From NCBI GenBank assembly GCA_021208885.1, contig JAJOJF010000037.1:141468-205467 (forward strand): a stretch of DNA of 64,000 nt. The letters are read 5' to 3'. Shown here piece by piece: positions 51,527 to 58,858 of the stretch (positions within the stretch are counted from its first letter, which is position 1; the number at the start of each line of letters is the position of its first letter). Origin of the DNA: Burkholderiaceae bacterium. GTDB taxonomy: Bacteria; Pseudomonadota; Gammaproteobacteria; Burkholderiales; Burkholderiaceae_B. The notes beneath the pieces are model-generated. The model did not search any database, was not told where the DNA came from, and saw only the letters and a list, made by a program, of their open reading frames with translations. A program made the translations under genes and the position numbers.

Positions 51527-52136
51527 TTTTTCTCCAAGCAGTGGCGAACTCCGGCAATCATTTACACAACCTACATCCTGTCGGTGATCGTTATTGACCA
51601 GATGAACTAGGAACCAATACAGCCGAATGACTTATCAATATCTTAGCAGTTGACTGGGTTGAAACCGATTTGAGGGGTGAGCAGTGCTCACCGGCGTTTC
51701 GCTAATCGCTCATCGCCATTTTCTTCTTCTCTTAATATTGAAAAATTTTTTGATTGATCTGCTTTTGGAGCATAGGACGGCTACAGCCAGCGCCCAAAAA
51801 AAAAGCGTCGTCCGGTGTAGCAGTCCAGCCCGGTCATACAGGTTTGCTTCCGTATGCCTAGGAACGTGAAAGAGTTTTATGGGAGACAGTCGCATTAGAA
51901 CTCCCAACCCATGTTCGCCTTCTTCCGGGCTAAATGGGTAACTCGTCGGCATCTACTCTTTTGCAGCCGTCCTTCACGTCGAACCAGCTGCGAGTGCGGG
52001 GTCGTTAGCCGTCATATCCCAACCCGCGTTTTTTACCCTTTGTTCGCAGCAGTGGCTTATCTGCTGTTGTGAGCCTGTATTTGCCTTGGCGCTTTTGTCT
52101 ATTTGCCTGCCGTGCCTGATTTGCCTCGCTGTGTCT
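51527..52136. other. Region of about 600 bases with no clear gene
   Basis: No well-supported ORF was found between the two minus-strand genes. A hairpin-like GCGGGGT/ACCCGC pair at 51996-52027 is followed by six T and could be a terminator. A run of nine A lies near 51798. Base composition is mixed, with an AT-rich stretch around 51720-51770. A regulatory RNA is possible but not demonstrated. Confidence 0.4.
51710..51952 (-). CDS. Possible small protein with hydrophobic core and basic tail
   Basis: The 80-codon frame starts with ATG at 51952 but has only a weak AAGAG before it. The translation has a hydrophobic stretch (TTLFFWALAVAVLC) followed by a strongly basic C-terminus (SIKKFFNIKRRRKWR), the general build of small membrane-active peptides. 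No homologue can be named from memory with confidence. It may equally be a chance frame. Confidence 0.25.
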   Translation of the reverse strand: MPTSYPFSPEEGEHGLGVLMRLSPIKLFHVPRHTEANLYDRAGLLHRTTLFFWALAVAVLCSKSRSIKKFFNIKRRRKWR

Positions 52137-52562
52137 TCAAGTTTCAGGTTGTCTATTGTTCGCCTGCGGTGGTGCCTGATTTCGTTTGCTTTGCATTTCT
52201 TGCTGCAATTGCTTCACTTGCCTCACTTGCCTCATTTGCCTCAGTTGCCTAAATAGTTGCCTGTTGACGCGATTGCCGATGTTCATGACTTCGTGTGTCC
52301 GTTTTGCCTTAATGCGCCTGCGAGTTTTACGGGTCTGCATTGACTGGAGATAGCGAGTCAGCGTGTCCAATTCCCTGGCTGTCAGTAGCTCGCGTTGATG
52401 TGTGATGCAGTTGTGCGCGATGCGCTGCGCTTTTACTAACAGGCTGTCAATTTGTGCCAGGGTTTCAGGCGCAATGCCCTCAGATCGCAGCCATGCGTCG
52501 GCTTGCTTGGTATCGCGCTCTTCGCGCCAGTGGATTTCACGTTGTAAGTCTCTTTTGTACAT
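52137..52562 (-). CDS. Unknown 141-residue basic, coiled-coil-like protein
   Basis: The protein is highly charged and Gln/Arg-rich (LRQMRQVRQVKQLQQEMQSKRNQ near the C-terminus), with helical repeats throughout. RTHEVMNIGNRVNRQLFRQL has a similar character. It may form a coiled coil and bind nucleic acid. No ribosome binding site is obvious upstream of the ATG at 52562. It is divergent from the gene at 52700, with 137 bases between them. Confidence 0.55.
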   Translation of the reverse strand: MYKRDLQREIHWREERDTKQADAWLRSEGIAPETLAQIDSLLVKAQRIAHNCITHQRELLTARELDTLTRYLQSMQTRKTRRRIKAKRTHEVMNIGNRVNRQLFRQLRQMRQVRQVKQLQQEMQSKRNQAPPQANNRQPET

Positions 52563-52699
52563 GCAGTTATTTAGTCGACTGATAACGAAACAAAAAACTT
52601 TTTGATCTGATCCATTCAGCCACTGAAATTCGGTTGTCCGGATTTTGAGGCCGACAATACAGTTGCTTTGCCCTGGTTAAACACGAAAAGGAAAAAGCA

Positions 52700-53137
52700 A
52701 TGGCAACACTGGCATCGTTAAAGCTTGTAACCGCAAAAAAGCCCGCCACACAAAGCCCGGTCACACAACGGCGCAACAAATTAAGCGGCAACATTCAAGA
52801 ACAGATTTTGTTGGCAAAAGCCCTTAGTGACGGCAGTACCTACACACCAACACGTACCAAGACCATCAAAAATCCGGATGGCGAGCGCGTCCAGGTTAGC
52901 CAAACCAAACGCATCAAACCCTGGTGGTTCACGACTGACGCTGGCAAGGTCTGCATCCAAATCCGATACGGCGCCAAAGTCATTGAGCTGTCCAAAGGCA
53001 AAAGCGCCATCGAAGTCACTAACCCCACCGCGTTGATCGAAGCGTTAGAAGCCGTGAACGCTGCAGTACTGGCTGGTGAACTAGACGCCCAAATTCAGTT
53101 GGTTAGCCAGAGAGGGCGTGATGGCAACACCAAATAA
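52700..53137 (+). CDS. DUF6641-like protein
   Basis: The 145-residue protein begins MATLASLKLVTAKKPATQSPVTQRRNKL, then GNIQEQILLAKALSDGSTYTPTRTKTI and KPWWFTTDAGKVCIQIRYGAKVIEL, which I recognise as the DUF6641 pattern of small proteins found on plasmids and integrative elements. The function is unknown. AAAAGGAAAAAGCA precedes the ATG. It starts a rightward group of small genes that continues to 54299. Confidence 0.7.
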   Translation: MATLASLKLVTAKKPATQSPVTQRRNKLSGNIQEQILLAKALSDGSTYTPTRTKTIKNPDGERVQVSQTKRIKPWWFTTDAGKVCIQIRYGAKVIELSKGKSAIEVTNPTALIEALEAVNAAVLAGELDAQIQLVSQRGRDGNTK

Positions 53138-53181
53138 TCTTGTTCCTGCGCTGGCACATAAATACAGTTGGAGATCAGCCC

Positions 53182-53355
53182 ATGCGAATCACAGAAATAG
53201 TCGCTGCTGGCGTCGATGGCGCCACCCAGCAAGTCGATGCACTGAAGCAACAAGCCAAACAGGCACAGAAACGCGCCAAAGAAGCATCCTTGCGCTTAAA
53301 GCTCAAACGAACCCAGCAGAATCTGGCCAAGACCATGAGCAAATCAACGGGCTAA
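53182..53355 (+). CDS. Small lysine-rich helical protein, unknown
   Basis: The ATG at 53182 follows TTGGAGATCAGCC (GGAG). The 57-residue product (VDALKQQAKQAQKRAKEASLRLKLKRTQQNLAKTM in the middle) is a basic amphipathic helix without other features. It lies 44 bases after the DUF6641-like gene on the same strand, and co-expression is likely. An overlapping frame on the same strand (53118-53624) is less convincing. Confidence 0.6.
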   Translation: MRITEIVAAGVDGATQQVDALKQQAKQAQKRAKEASLRLKLKRTQQNLAKTMSKSTG

Positions 53356-53360
53356 GTGTT

Positions 53361-53384
53361 CGCTACACCACGCGCTACACCACG
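53361..53384. repeat. Two tandem 12-base repeats
   Basis: CGCTACACCACG occurs twice in direct tandem in the stretch between the gene at 53182 and that at 53646. The roughly 290 bases around it have no supportable gene. Confidence 0.7.
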
Positions 53385-53645
53385 CGCCAAAGAATTAAGC
53401 CAATAAAACACCCAATTAGGCGCCCAAGCGTATTGCCAGCCAAACGCCAAACCGGTAGTCCAACCCAGCTTATGCACCACCACCGACAACACCACCGAAG
53501 TCGCCACTCAAACCACTGCCTGAGCCTTCACCAAATCCGTCACACAGTTCACCGCGATGGTTGGCAATGGCGAACCTCTATGTCCCGAAGCGGCGAGCGC
53601 TATTTCGCTGTGGGCCAAGACTAGTCACAACAGACGAGGATAGAC

Positions 53646-53921
53646 ATGAACGATCTCAATGAAGGCTTAACTGATGCGGTGGCTGAGCATACGCGCAGTC
53701 AGGCAGCCAAACGCTTGCAAGTCGTCATCCGAACCCTGCAGATGACCATCCATGAAATTGAGCGTTATCACGCGAAATTTGACGAAGTGGCAACCGACAC
53801 GGAACGCGCCAGACTGATGAGCTGGGCTGTCAATTATCTGGTCTGCATTTCCGTGCCTAATTTGCGTATTGACCTGTTGGCAGACAGCCAGTCAGAACTG
53901 ATAGCACTTGAGCGGGAGTAG
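53646..53921 (+). CDS. Unknown 91-residue helical protein
   Basis: GAGGATAGAC precedes the ATG. The protein is all helical (AAKRLQVVIRTLQMTIHEIERYHAKFDEVATDTERARLM) with no recognised family. It is followed after 3 bases by the DUF6876-like gene, so the two are translationally linked. Confidence 0.65.
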   Translation: MNDLNEGLTDAVAEHTRSQAAKRLQVVIRTLQMTIHEIERYHAKFDEVATDTERARLMSWAVNYLVCISVPNLRIDLLADSQSELIALERE

Positions 53922-53924
53922 GGC

Positions 53925-54299
53925 ATGGATGATGACAAACAGCAATTGAAGTCTGAGCTATCCCAGCTCTCTTCGTTCACCGGCACTAGTTGCTATTACC
54001 GGCTGACACGTCGGCATCTTTTGACCGATGGCACCAAGTTTCTGGCAGACAAAGCATCAGCCTACTGGCTAATGGATGCAGCAGCTAGCCATTTAGACGA
54101 GATAGGAACCGAGGATTGGTTCGTCTTGGTCAGGCTTGAAGTGAACAACAGTCATGCAACCATGATCTACGAGGACGGCAATGGCCATGAGCATGCCAGG
54201 CAACAAATTGAATACACGGATTTTCCGATGGAGAGTATTGAGCTTTACGCCAGTTGGGATGGTGAGCACTGGATCATCATGCTGCCCAGCGAGTATTGA
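53925..54299 (+). CDS. DUF6876-like protein
   Basis: The 124-residue protein shows the pattern I recognise as DUF6876: FTGTSCYYRLTRRHLLTDGTKFLADKASAYWLMDAAASH, then NNSHATMIYEDGNG and IEYTDFPMESIELY with a terminal IIMLPSEY. The family occurs in mobile elements and has no known function. It starts 3 bases after the preceding gene, with a plausible GCGGGAGTAGGGC ribosome binding site. Confidence 0.75.
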   Translation: MDDDKQQLKSELSQLSSFTGTSCYYRLTRRHLLTDGTKFLADKASAYWLMDAAASHLDEIGTEDWFVLVRLEVNNSHATMIYEDGNGHEHARQQIEYTDFPMESIELYASWDGEHWIIMLPSEY

Positions 54300-54504
54300 T
54301 CGGCTAGTACTTATGGGCAAGCGCTAATTGGTGATCACTGACGGGCGGCTCTGCAATGCGTTCGATCTACTTTGCCAAGTACGGATGCCGAGTGTTTCAC
54401 GCAAGAGGTTCGGTCAAGCAATTAAGTCAAGCGTACTTGCAAATTGACCAATCCAAGTGAGCCAGACAAACCAACGATGACAACAACCCAATTTTGTAAC
54501 CGAG

Positions 54505-55791
54505 ATGCAAAAACCTTCCAACACAACCGACCCACCCGTCGAGACAAATACTGCACCTGCGGCCAGCAGAACAAGCACAGCGACCTCTAATGACATCAAG
54601 CTCACCACCCAAGAGGTCGCCCACCGGTTGGGTCTTACCACCGCGGAACTGTCAGAGCTGCGGCTAAACACTGATGCACTAGCGATTGAAAGGCAAGGAT
54701 TCAAACTGTTTTATTACCTGCATGGTGTCAGGTCTTTTGAGCAGCATGAAACCCTCAAGGTCATCGAACGGGTGCTGGCCTCAGAACGACCTTTGGTGCT
54801 GTTACGACAAATGGCGATCGCCAGTGGTCTATCAAAACTGCGCATTGCGGGGCAGTTGATTCAACCGGTCAAAGCAGTACGGGCTGGTGGTGAGGTTGGC
54901 CATACGAATGCCGTCAGAGTGGCCACTGCTGTCAGTCCTGCCGCAGTGCCAATGAGGCAGCCGACTGGGGGAAAGGCCGACAAGCTACCGTTAGAACTGC
55001 TGCCACCATCGCTTCCGCCACCTCTGCAGTCACCACATAAGCCTGTCGCTGATTTGGCAAACGATGTCGTACGCCTAAGTCAAAAGATCGAAACTGACAG
55101 GGATGTGGGCACAATCCGTGGCGTTCAAGCAGGTGCCATTGACAATACTGAGACCAAGAGCCTTGCGTCTCGAGCTACGAATAGCGGTTGCATTGATACT
55201 ACGCATGCTATCTCCGCTGTTAGGGATCAAAACAACCGCCACAACAGCCACCACGGCAGCAACCACGCCAGTCTGAGTGCACTAAACGGTAGTCACATTT
55301 GGTACGTGGTGCACACCAAACCACGTCAAGAAGTGCTGGCCCTCGAGAACCTGGAGCGCCAGGGTTACTGCTGTTACTTGCCTAAATTCCGCTCAAAGCG
55401 CGCGATGGCGAGCAAGTTGATCGTGATCGACGAGCCGATGTTTCCGCGCTATCTGTTCATTGGCGTTGATCAGTTGTTTGAAGCGAAGGGCTCTTCACCA
55501 ATCCGATCTACCCGAGGCGTGCATGAGCTGGTGCGTTTTGGGTCGCAGCCTGCGCAAATTGACTTTGAACTACTCAATGCCATTTACGAGCGAGAAGTTG
55601 CCCAACAGCGTCAGCCGAATAACCCGTTCAAAGTGGGTGATCGAGTCAAGGTGGTGAATGGACCCTTAGCGGGCATTGAGAGCATCTACCAGGCCAAGTC
55701 GGGTGAAGAGCGTTCGATGATTTTATTGAGGCTCTTGAACCGACAGGTGACCGTCAAGGTTTCTACCGCCCAATTAAGGAGAGCGGGATGA
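54505..55791 (+). CDS. NusG/RfaH-like antiterminator with a long N-terminal extension
   Basis: The C-terminal part (about residue 264 onward) has a NusG N-terminal domain, HIWYVVHTKPRQEVLALENLERQGYCCYLPKFRSKRA and IRSTRGVHELVRFG (as in RfaH). A KOW domain follows (from about residue 375, FKVGDRVKVVNGPLAGIESIYQ). RfaH-type proteins bind RNA polymerase and suppress pausing in long horizontally acquired operons. The N-terminal 263 residues are unusual: Thr/Ser/Ala-rich ends flank a helical segment (KLTTQEVAHRLGLTTAELSEL, resembling a DNA-binding turn). No clear RBS was seen. Its stop overlaps the recombinase start (ATGA). It may control the operon it leads. Confidence 0.8.
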   Translation: MQKPSNTTDPPVETNTAPAASRTSTATSNDIKLTTQEVAHRLGLTTAELSELRLNTDALAIERQGFKLFYYLHGVRSFEQHETLKVIERVLASERPLVLLRQMAIASGLSKLRIAGQLIQPVKAVRAGGEVGHTNAVRVATAVSPAAVPMRQPTGGKADKLPLELLPPSLPPPLQSPHKPVADLANDVVRLSQKIETDRDVGTIRGVQAGAIDNTETKSLASRATNSGCIDTTHAISAVRDQNNRHNSHHGSNHASLSALNGSHIWYVVHTKPRQEVLALENLERQGYCCYLPKFRSKRAMASKLIVIDEPMFPRYLFIGVDQLFEAKGSSPIRSTRGVHELVRFGSQPAQIDFELLNAIYEREVAQQRQPNNPFKVGDRVKVVNGPLAGIESIYQAKSGEERSMILLRLLNRQVTVKVSTAQLRRAG

Positions 55792-57620
55792 CGGACATGA
55801 GTCGTAAAACATACGCCGCTGTCAAAGCAACTGCCACGGCAACTACCAAGGCAACTGGAAAGGCAACCGCAACTGCTACCGCCGCTGCTCGTGCTGTTGG
55901 CGCTGCTAGCACTGTTGCCAGTGTAAGGCCGGCGGTTACCTTCCGTGCCGCGCAGTACGTGCGCATGTCCACCGAGCATCAGCAGTACTCAACCCAGAAC
56001 CAATCAGACAAGATCCAAGAGTATGCCGATCGTCGCGGCATTGAAATCGTGCGGACTTATGCTGATGAAGGCAAAAGCGGTCTGTCAATCGGTGGACGAG
56101 CTTCGCTGCAGCAACTGATTTCTGATGTGGAGTCGGGCAATACCGACTTCAATATGATCTTGGTTTATGACGTCAGTCGCTGGGGTCGGTTTCAAGATGC
56201 GGATGAGTCAGCCTATTACGAATACATCTGTAAGCGAAAAGGCATTACGGTCGCTTATGTAGCCGAACAGTTTGAAAACGACGGCTCACCCGTATCCACC
56301 ATTGTCAAAGGCGTCAAACGTGCCATGGCCGGTGAATACAGCAGGGAGCTCTCAGCCAAGGTCTTTGCCGGGCAATGTCGTCTGATTGAGATGGGGTTTC
56401 GCCAAGGCGGCCCTGCTGGATTTGGACTGCGGCGCATGCTGGTTGATCAAAGTGGGCACATCAAAGGGGAGCTTAAGCGTGGCGAGCACAAGAGCTTGCA
56501 GACAGATCGGGTTGTGTTGGTGCTAGGGCCAGACGATGAAGTCAACACCGTGCAGCAGATGTACCACTGGTTGATTGATGAAGACCTGTCACTAAACCAC
56601 ATTGCCCAACGCTTAAACCGCCTGAACATCAAAACCGACCTTGACCGTGACTGGACGTCTGCCACTGTGCGTCAGGTGCTCACCAATGAAAAGTATATCG
56701 GCAACAACGTCTACAACAGACGGTCTTTTAAGCTGAAGAAAAAATACGTTCACAACCCGCCAGACATGTGGATCAGAAAGGAGGGTGCTTACGACGGGGT
56801 GGTGTCGGTTGAGACCTTCATGCGGGCACAAGAGATCTTGACGCAGCGCACCAGACGCCTAAGCGATGAGGAATTACTAGAACACCTGAGACGCTTATAT
56901 GAAAGCTGCGGTCAATTGTCTGGGTTCATCATTAATCAGGCACCGGATATGCCCAGGGCTTCAACCTACGCCCAGCGGTTTGGCAGTCTCACCCGTGCCT
57001 ATGAGCTAGTGGGTTACTACAGCAGCCGCAACAATGACTTCATTGAGGTCAACCGGCGGTTGCGTCAATTACATCCAGAAATCGTCGAACGCACCACAGC
57101 TACCATCACCGAACTGGGTGGCAAAGTTGATCGTGATCCAGTAACTGATTTGCTACTGCTCAATGATGAGTTAGCCATCAGCCTCGTCATCGCTCGCTGC
57201 CAATCAGCAGAAAACGGCATGCAGCAGTGGCGCATTCGCCTTGACACCGAATGTCACGACCCGGACCTGACCGTGGCAGTTCGGTTAGACGCCAACAACG
57301 AAATCGAACTCGACTACTACCTGTTGCCACGTCTAGACCTACCCACCCATGAAATCCGAGTCAGCACCCGAAACAGCGAACATTTTGAATGCTTTCGGTT
57401 TGACAACCTGGCATTTTTCTATGGCATGTCCGAACGCGAGCAACTGACGACGACATTGAGTGCGTCGACAGCCATGAAAGCAAACAGCAAAGTAGGCGGC
57501 AAGTTAGCCGGTGAAGTAGCCAGCAAAGCAACCAGCAAAGCAACCAGCAAAGCAACCACCAAATCAAGTGGCTCACCACCACCTGAAAAACTTAAAGGAC
57601 CTCAAAAGGATCGGCCATGA
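55788..57620 (+). CDS. Large serine recombinase with low-complexity tails
   Basis: The 610-residue protein has the resolvase N-terminal domain with the catalytic serine in QYVRMSTEHQ (about S61). GRASLQQLISDVESGNTDFNMILVYDVSRWGRF follows, including the catalytic arginine in VSRWGRF, and then the recombinase domain (LNRLNIKTDLDRDWTSATVRQVLTNEKYIGN). The first 50 residues are Ala/Thr repeats (VKATATATTKATGKATATA) and the last 45 include SKATSKATSKATTKSS; neither belongs to the family. It integrates or excises DNA between att sites. The start has AAGGAG; the gene is coupled at both ends by 4-base overlaps. Confidence 0.88.
   Translation: MTDMSRKTYAAVKATATATTKATGKATATATAAARAVGAASTVASVRPAVTFRAAQYVRMSTEHQQYSTQNQSDKIQEYADRRGIEIVRTYADEGKSGLSIGGRASLQQLISDVESGNTDFNMILVYDVSRWGRFQDADESAYYEYICKRKGITVAYVAEQFENDGSPVSTIVKGVKRAMAGEYSRELSAKVFAGQCRLIEMGFRQGGPAGFGLRRMLVDQSGHIKGELKRGEHKSLQTDRVVLVLGPDDEVNTVQQMYHWLIDEDLSLNHIAQRLNRLNIKTDLDRDWTSATVRQVLTNEKYIGNNVYNRRSFKLKKKYVHNPPDMWIRKEGAYDGVVSVETFMRAQEILTQRTRRLSDEELLEHLRRLYESCGQLSGFIINQAPDMPRASTYAQRFGSLTRAYELVGYYSSRNNDFIEVNRRLRQLHPEIVERTTATITELGGKVDRDPVTDLLLLNDELAISLVIARCQSAENGMQQWRIRLDTECHDPDLTVAVRLDANNEIELDYYLLPRLDLPTHEIRVSTRNSEHFECFRFDNLAFFYGMSEREQLTTTLSASTAMKANSKVGGKLAGEVASKATSKATSKATTKSSGSPPPEKLKGPQKDRP
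57522..57557. repeat. Three tandem 12-base repeats in the recombinase 3' end
   Basis: AGCAAAGCAACC occurs three times in direct tandem, encoding the SKAT repeats of the serine recombinase tail. It looks like recent slippage expansion in a tolerant tail. Confidence 0.85.
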
Positions 57621-57796
57621 AACCGGCTTTAACAACAGCAGCAAGACCCGCACTAGGGTCGGCATATAGAAGAGCGCCAACGCGAACACCATCAAACACG
57701 TTACCCGTGACACCATACAGGGCTGCTCGGTACCGACCGACTTGTCCTGCATGCCCCGAAATAGGCAATCACTGCCAACCTACGCTCAACAGCTAA
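57617..57796 (+). CDS. Small 59-residue ORF between recombinase and ParB-like gene
   Basis: The ATG overlaps the recombinase stop (ATGA) and has AAAGGA six bases upstream. The stop at 57794-57796 is part of the AAGAGG that serves the ParB-like gene. The frame thus fills the interval exactly. The product is basic and ends with a cysteine cluster (CPACPEIGNHC) that could bind metal. It may be a real small protein or merely a leader that couples translation of the two flanking genes. No family was recognised. Confidence 0.5.
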   Translation: MKPALTTAARPALGSAYRRAPTRTPSNTLPVTPYRAARYRPTCPACPEIGNHCQPTLNS

Positions 57797-57802
57797 GAGG
57801 AC

Positions 57803-58858
57803 ATGATGATGACTGAGACACCAGAGAGCGTGACGCTCATACCCATTGATCGAATTGACGTTTTGAACTCCAGAGACCGAAACATGAAGGTTTTTGAGGA
57901 GATTGTGGATAACATCCGGCAAATTGGGCTTAAAAAGCCCATCACCGTTACACGACGTAACGGTGATGATGGCGAACCGTCATATTTGCTGGTTTGTGGG
58001 GAAGGGCGCCTAAATGCGTTTCGCATTTTGGGTGAAAGCCACATTCCAGCCTTGGTGGTGGATGTCGATGATGAAGACGCTTTCATCATGAGCCTCGCAG
58101 AAAACATCGCCAGGCGCGGCTACAGACCCTTGGAGATCTTGGCTGACATTGAGGTGCTACGTAAACGTGGTTACAGCGCCGAGGTCATCATCGAGAAAAC
58201 TGGCCTGTCACCCAAGTACGTCAAGGACATCGTCTTTTTGCTTGACAAGGGTGAAGAGCGTTTGATTGAAGGCGTGCAGCGCGGCAATATACCGCTGACC
58301 ACAGCACTCGAAATTGCCCGCGCCAGTGAGACTGCCGCAGATGGTGAAACGAACCTTGGCGATTTGCTGCAAGAAGCCTATGAAAACGGCCAGCTCAAAG
58401 GGCGGCAGATCATTGAAGCCAAACGCCTAATTGAAAAGCGCGAAGTCCATGGCCCAGCATCACCATTGGCAGGGCGATTCAAACCACCTGCATCCAGTTA
58501 CAGCCTAGTGCGCACCTATCAGAAAGAGGTCGAGCGACAGCGCAAAATGGTGCTCAAAGCCGAGCATGCTCATCAGCGACTGCTACTCGTCGTCCAAGGT
58601 CTGAAGACCCTATTTACTGATGAGCATTTTGTGAATCTGCTGCGTGCTGAACAACTCGACACCTTGCCCAAGTATCTGGCAGAGCGAATACAGATTGCCG
58701 ATGAGACACCGGCGCCAAACACGGACTCAGTTACCGACTCAGCCACCGACCCAGTCACTAATTCCCTCAACAACTCGTTCACCAATTCCGTCAGCAACTC
58801 ACAAGCTAGTGCAGGCAATCCCACACAACGCGTCTCGATGGAAGGGGCAACAGCATGA
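57803..58858 (+). CDS. ParB/RepB-like DNA-binding protein
   Basis: The 351-residue protein has the ParB N-terminal fold: VTLIPIDRIDVLNSRDRNMKVFEEIVDNIRQIGLKKPITVTRR, then YLLVCGEGRLNAFRILGESHIPALVVD. A helix-turn-helix region follows, PLEILADIEVLRKRGYSAEVIIEKTGLSPKYVKDIVFLL, similar to plasmid RepB proteins found beside serine recombinases. The C-terminus is a repetitive Asn/Ser/Thr tail (DSVTDSATDPVTNSLNNSF). Of three consecutive ATGs the third (57809) is best spaced from AAGAGG. A palindrome lies within the gene at 57941-57967. No ParA gene is adjacent, so simple plasmid partition is not implied. Confidence 0.82.
   Translation: MMMTETPESVTLIPIDRIDVLNSRDRNMKVFEEIVDNIRQIGLKKPITVTRRNGDDGEPSYLLVCGEGRLNAFRILGESHIPALVVDVDDEDAFIMSLAENIARRGYRPLEILADIEVLRKRGYSAEVIIEKTGLSPKYVKDIVFLLDKGEERLIEGVQRGNIPLTTALEIARASETAADGETNLGDLLQEAYENGQLKGRQIIEAKRLIEKREVHGPASPLAGRFKPPASSYSLVRTYQKEVERQRKMVLKAEHAHQRLLLVVQGLKTLFTDEHFVNLLRAEQLDTLPKYLAERIQIADETPAPNTDSVTDSATDPVTNSLNNSFTNSVSNSQASAGNPTQRVSMEGATA
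57941..57967. promoter_or_regulatory. Palindrome inside the ParB-like gene, candidate binding site
   Basis: ATCACCGTTAC-acgac-GTAACGGTGAT, with 11-base arms, lies in the coding sequence for PITVTRRNGDD. The inner eight-base arms and the 5-base spacing equal those of the palindrome at 45023-45043. ParB-type proteins often bind such sites, and an intragenic site near the start of the gene could also give autoregulation. Confidence 0.6.

Noticed and set aside
53118..53624. Overlapping 168-codon frame rich in His and Arg
   Set aside because: It begins inside the DUF6641-like gene, overlaps the well-supported 57-residue gene and has no ribosome binding site; its apparent RYTT repeat is just the 12-base repeat at 53361-53384.
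57803..58858. Plasmid partition locus
   Set aside because: No ParA ATPase gene and no replication gene are adjacent; the ParB-like genes are coupled to a serine recombinase instead.
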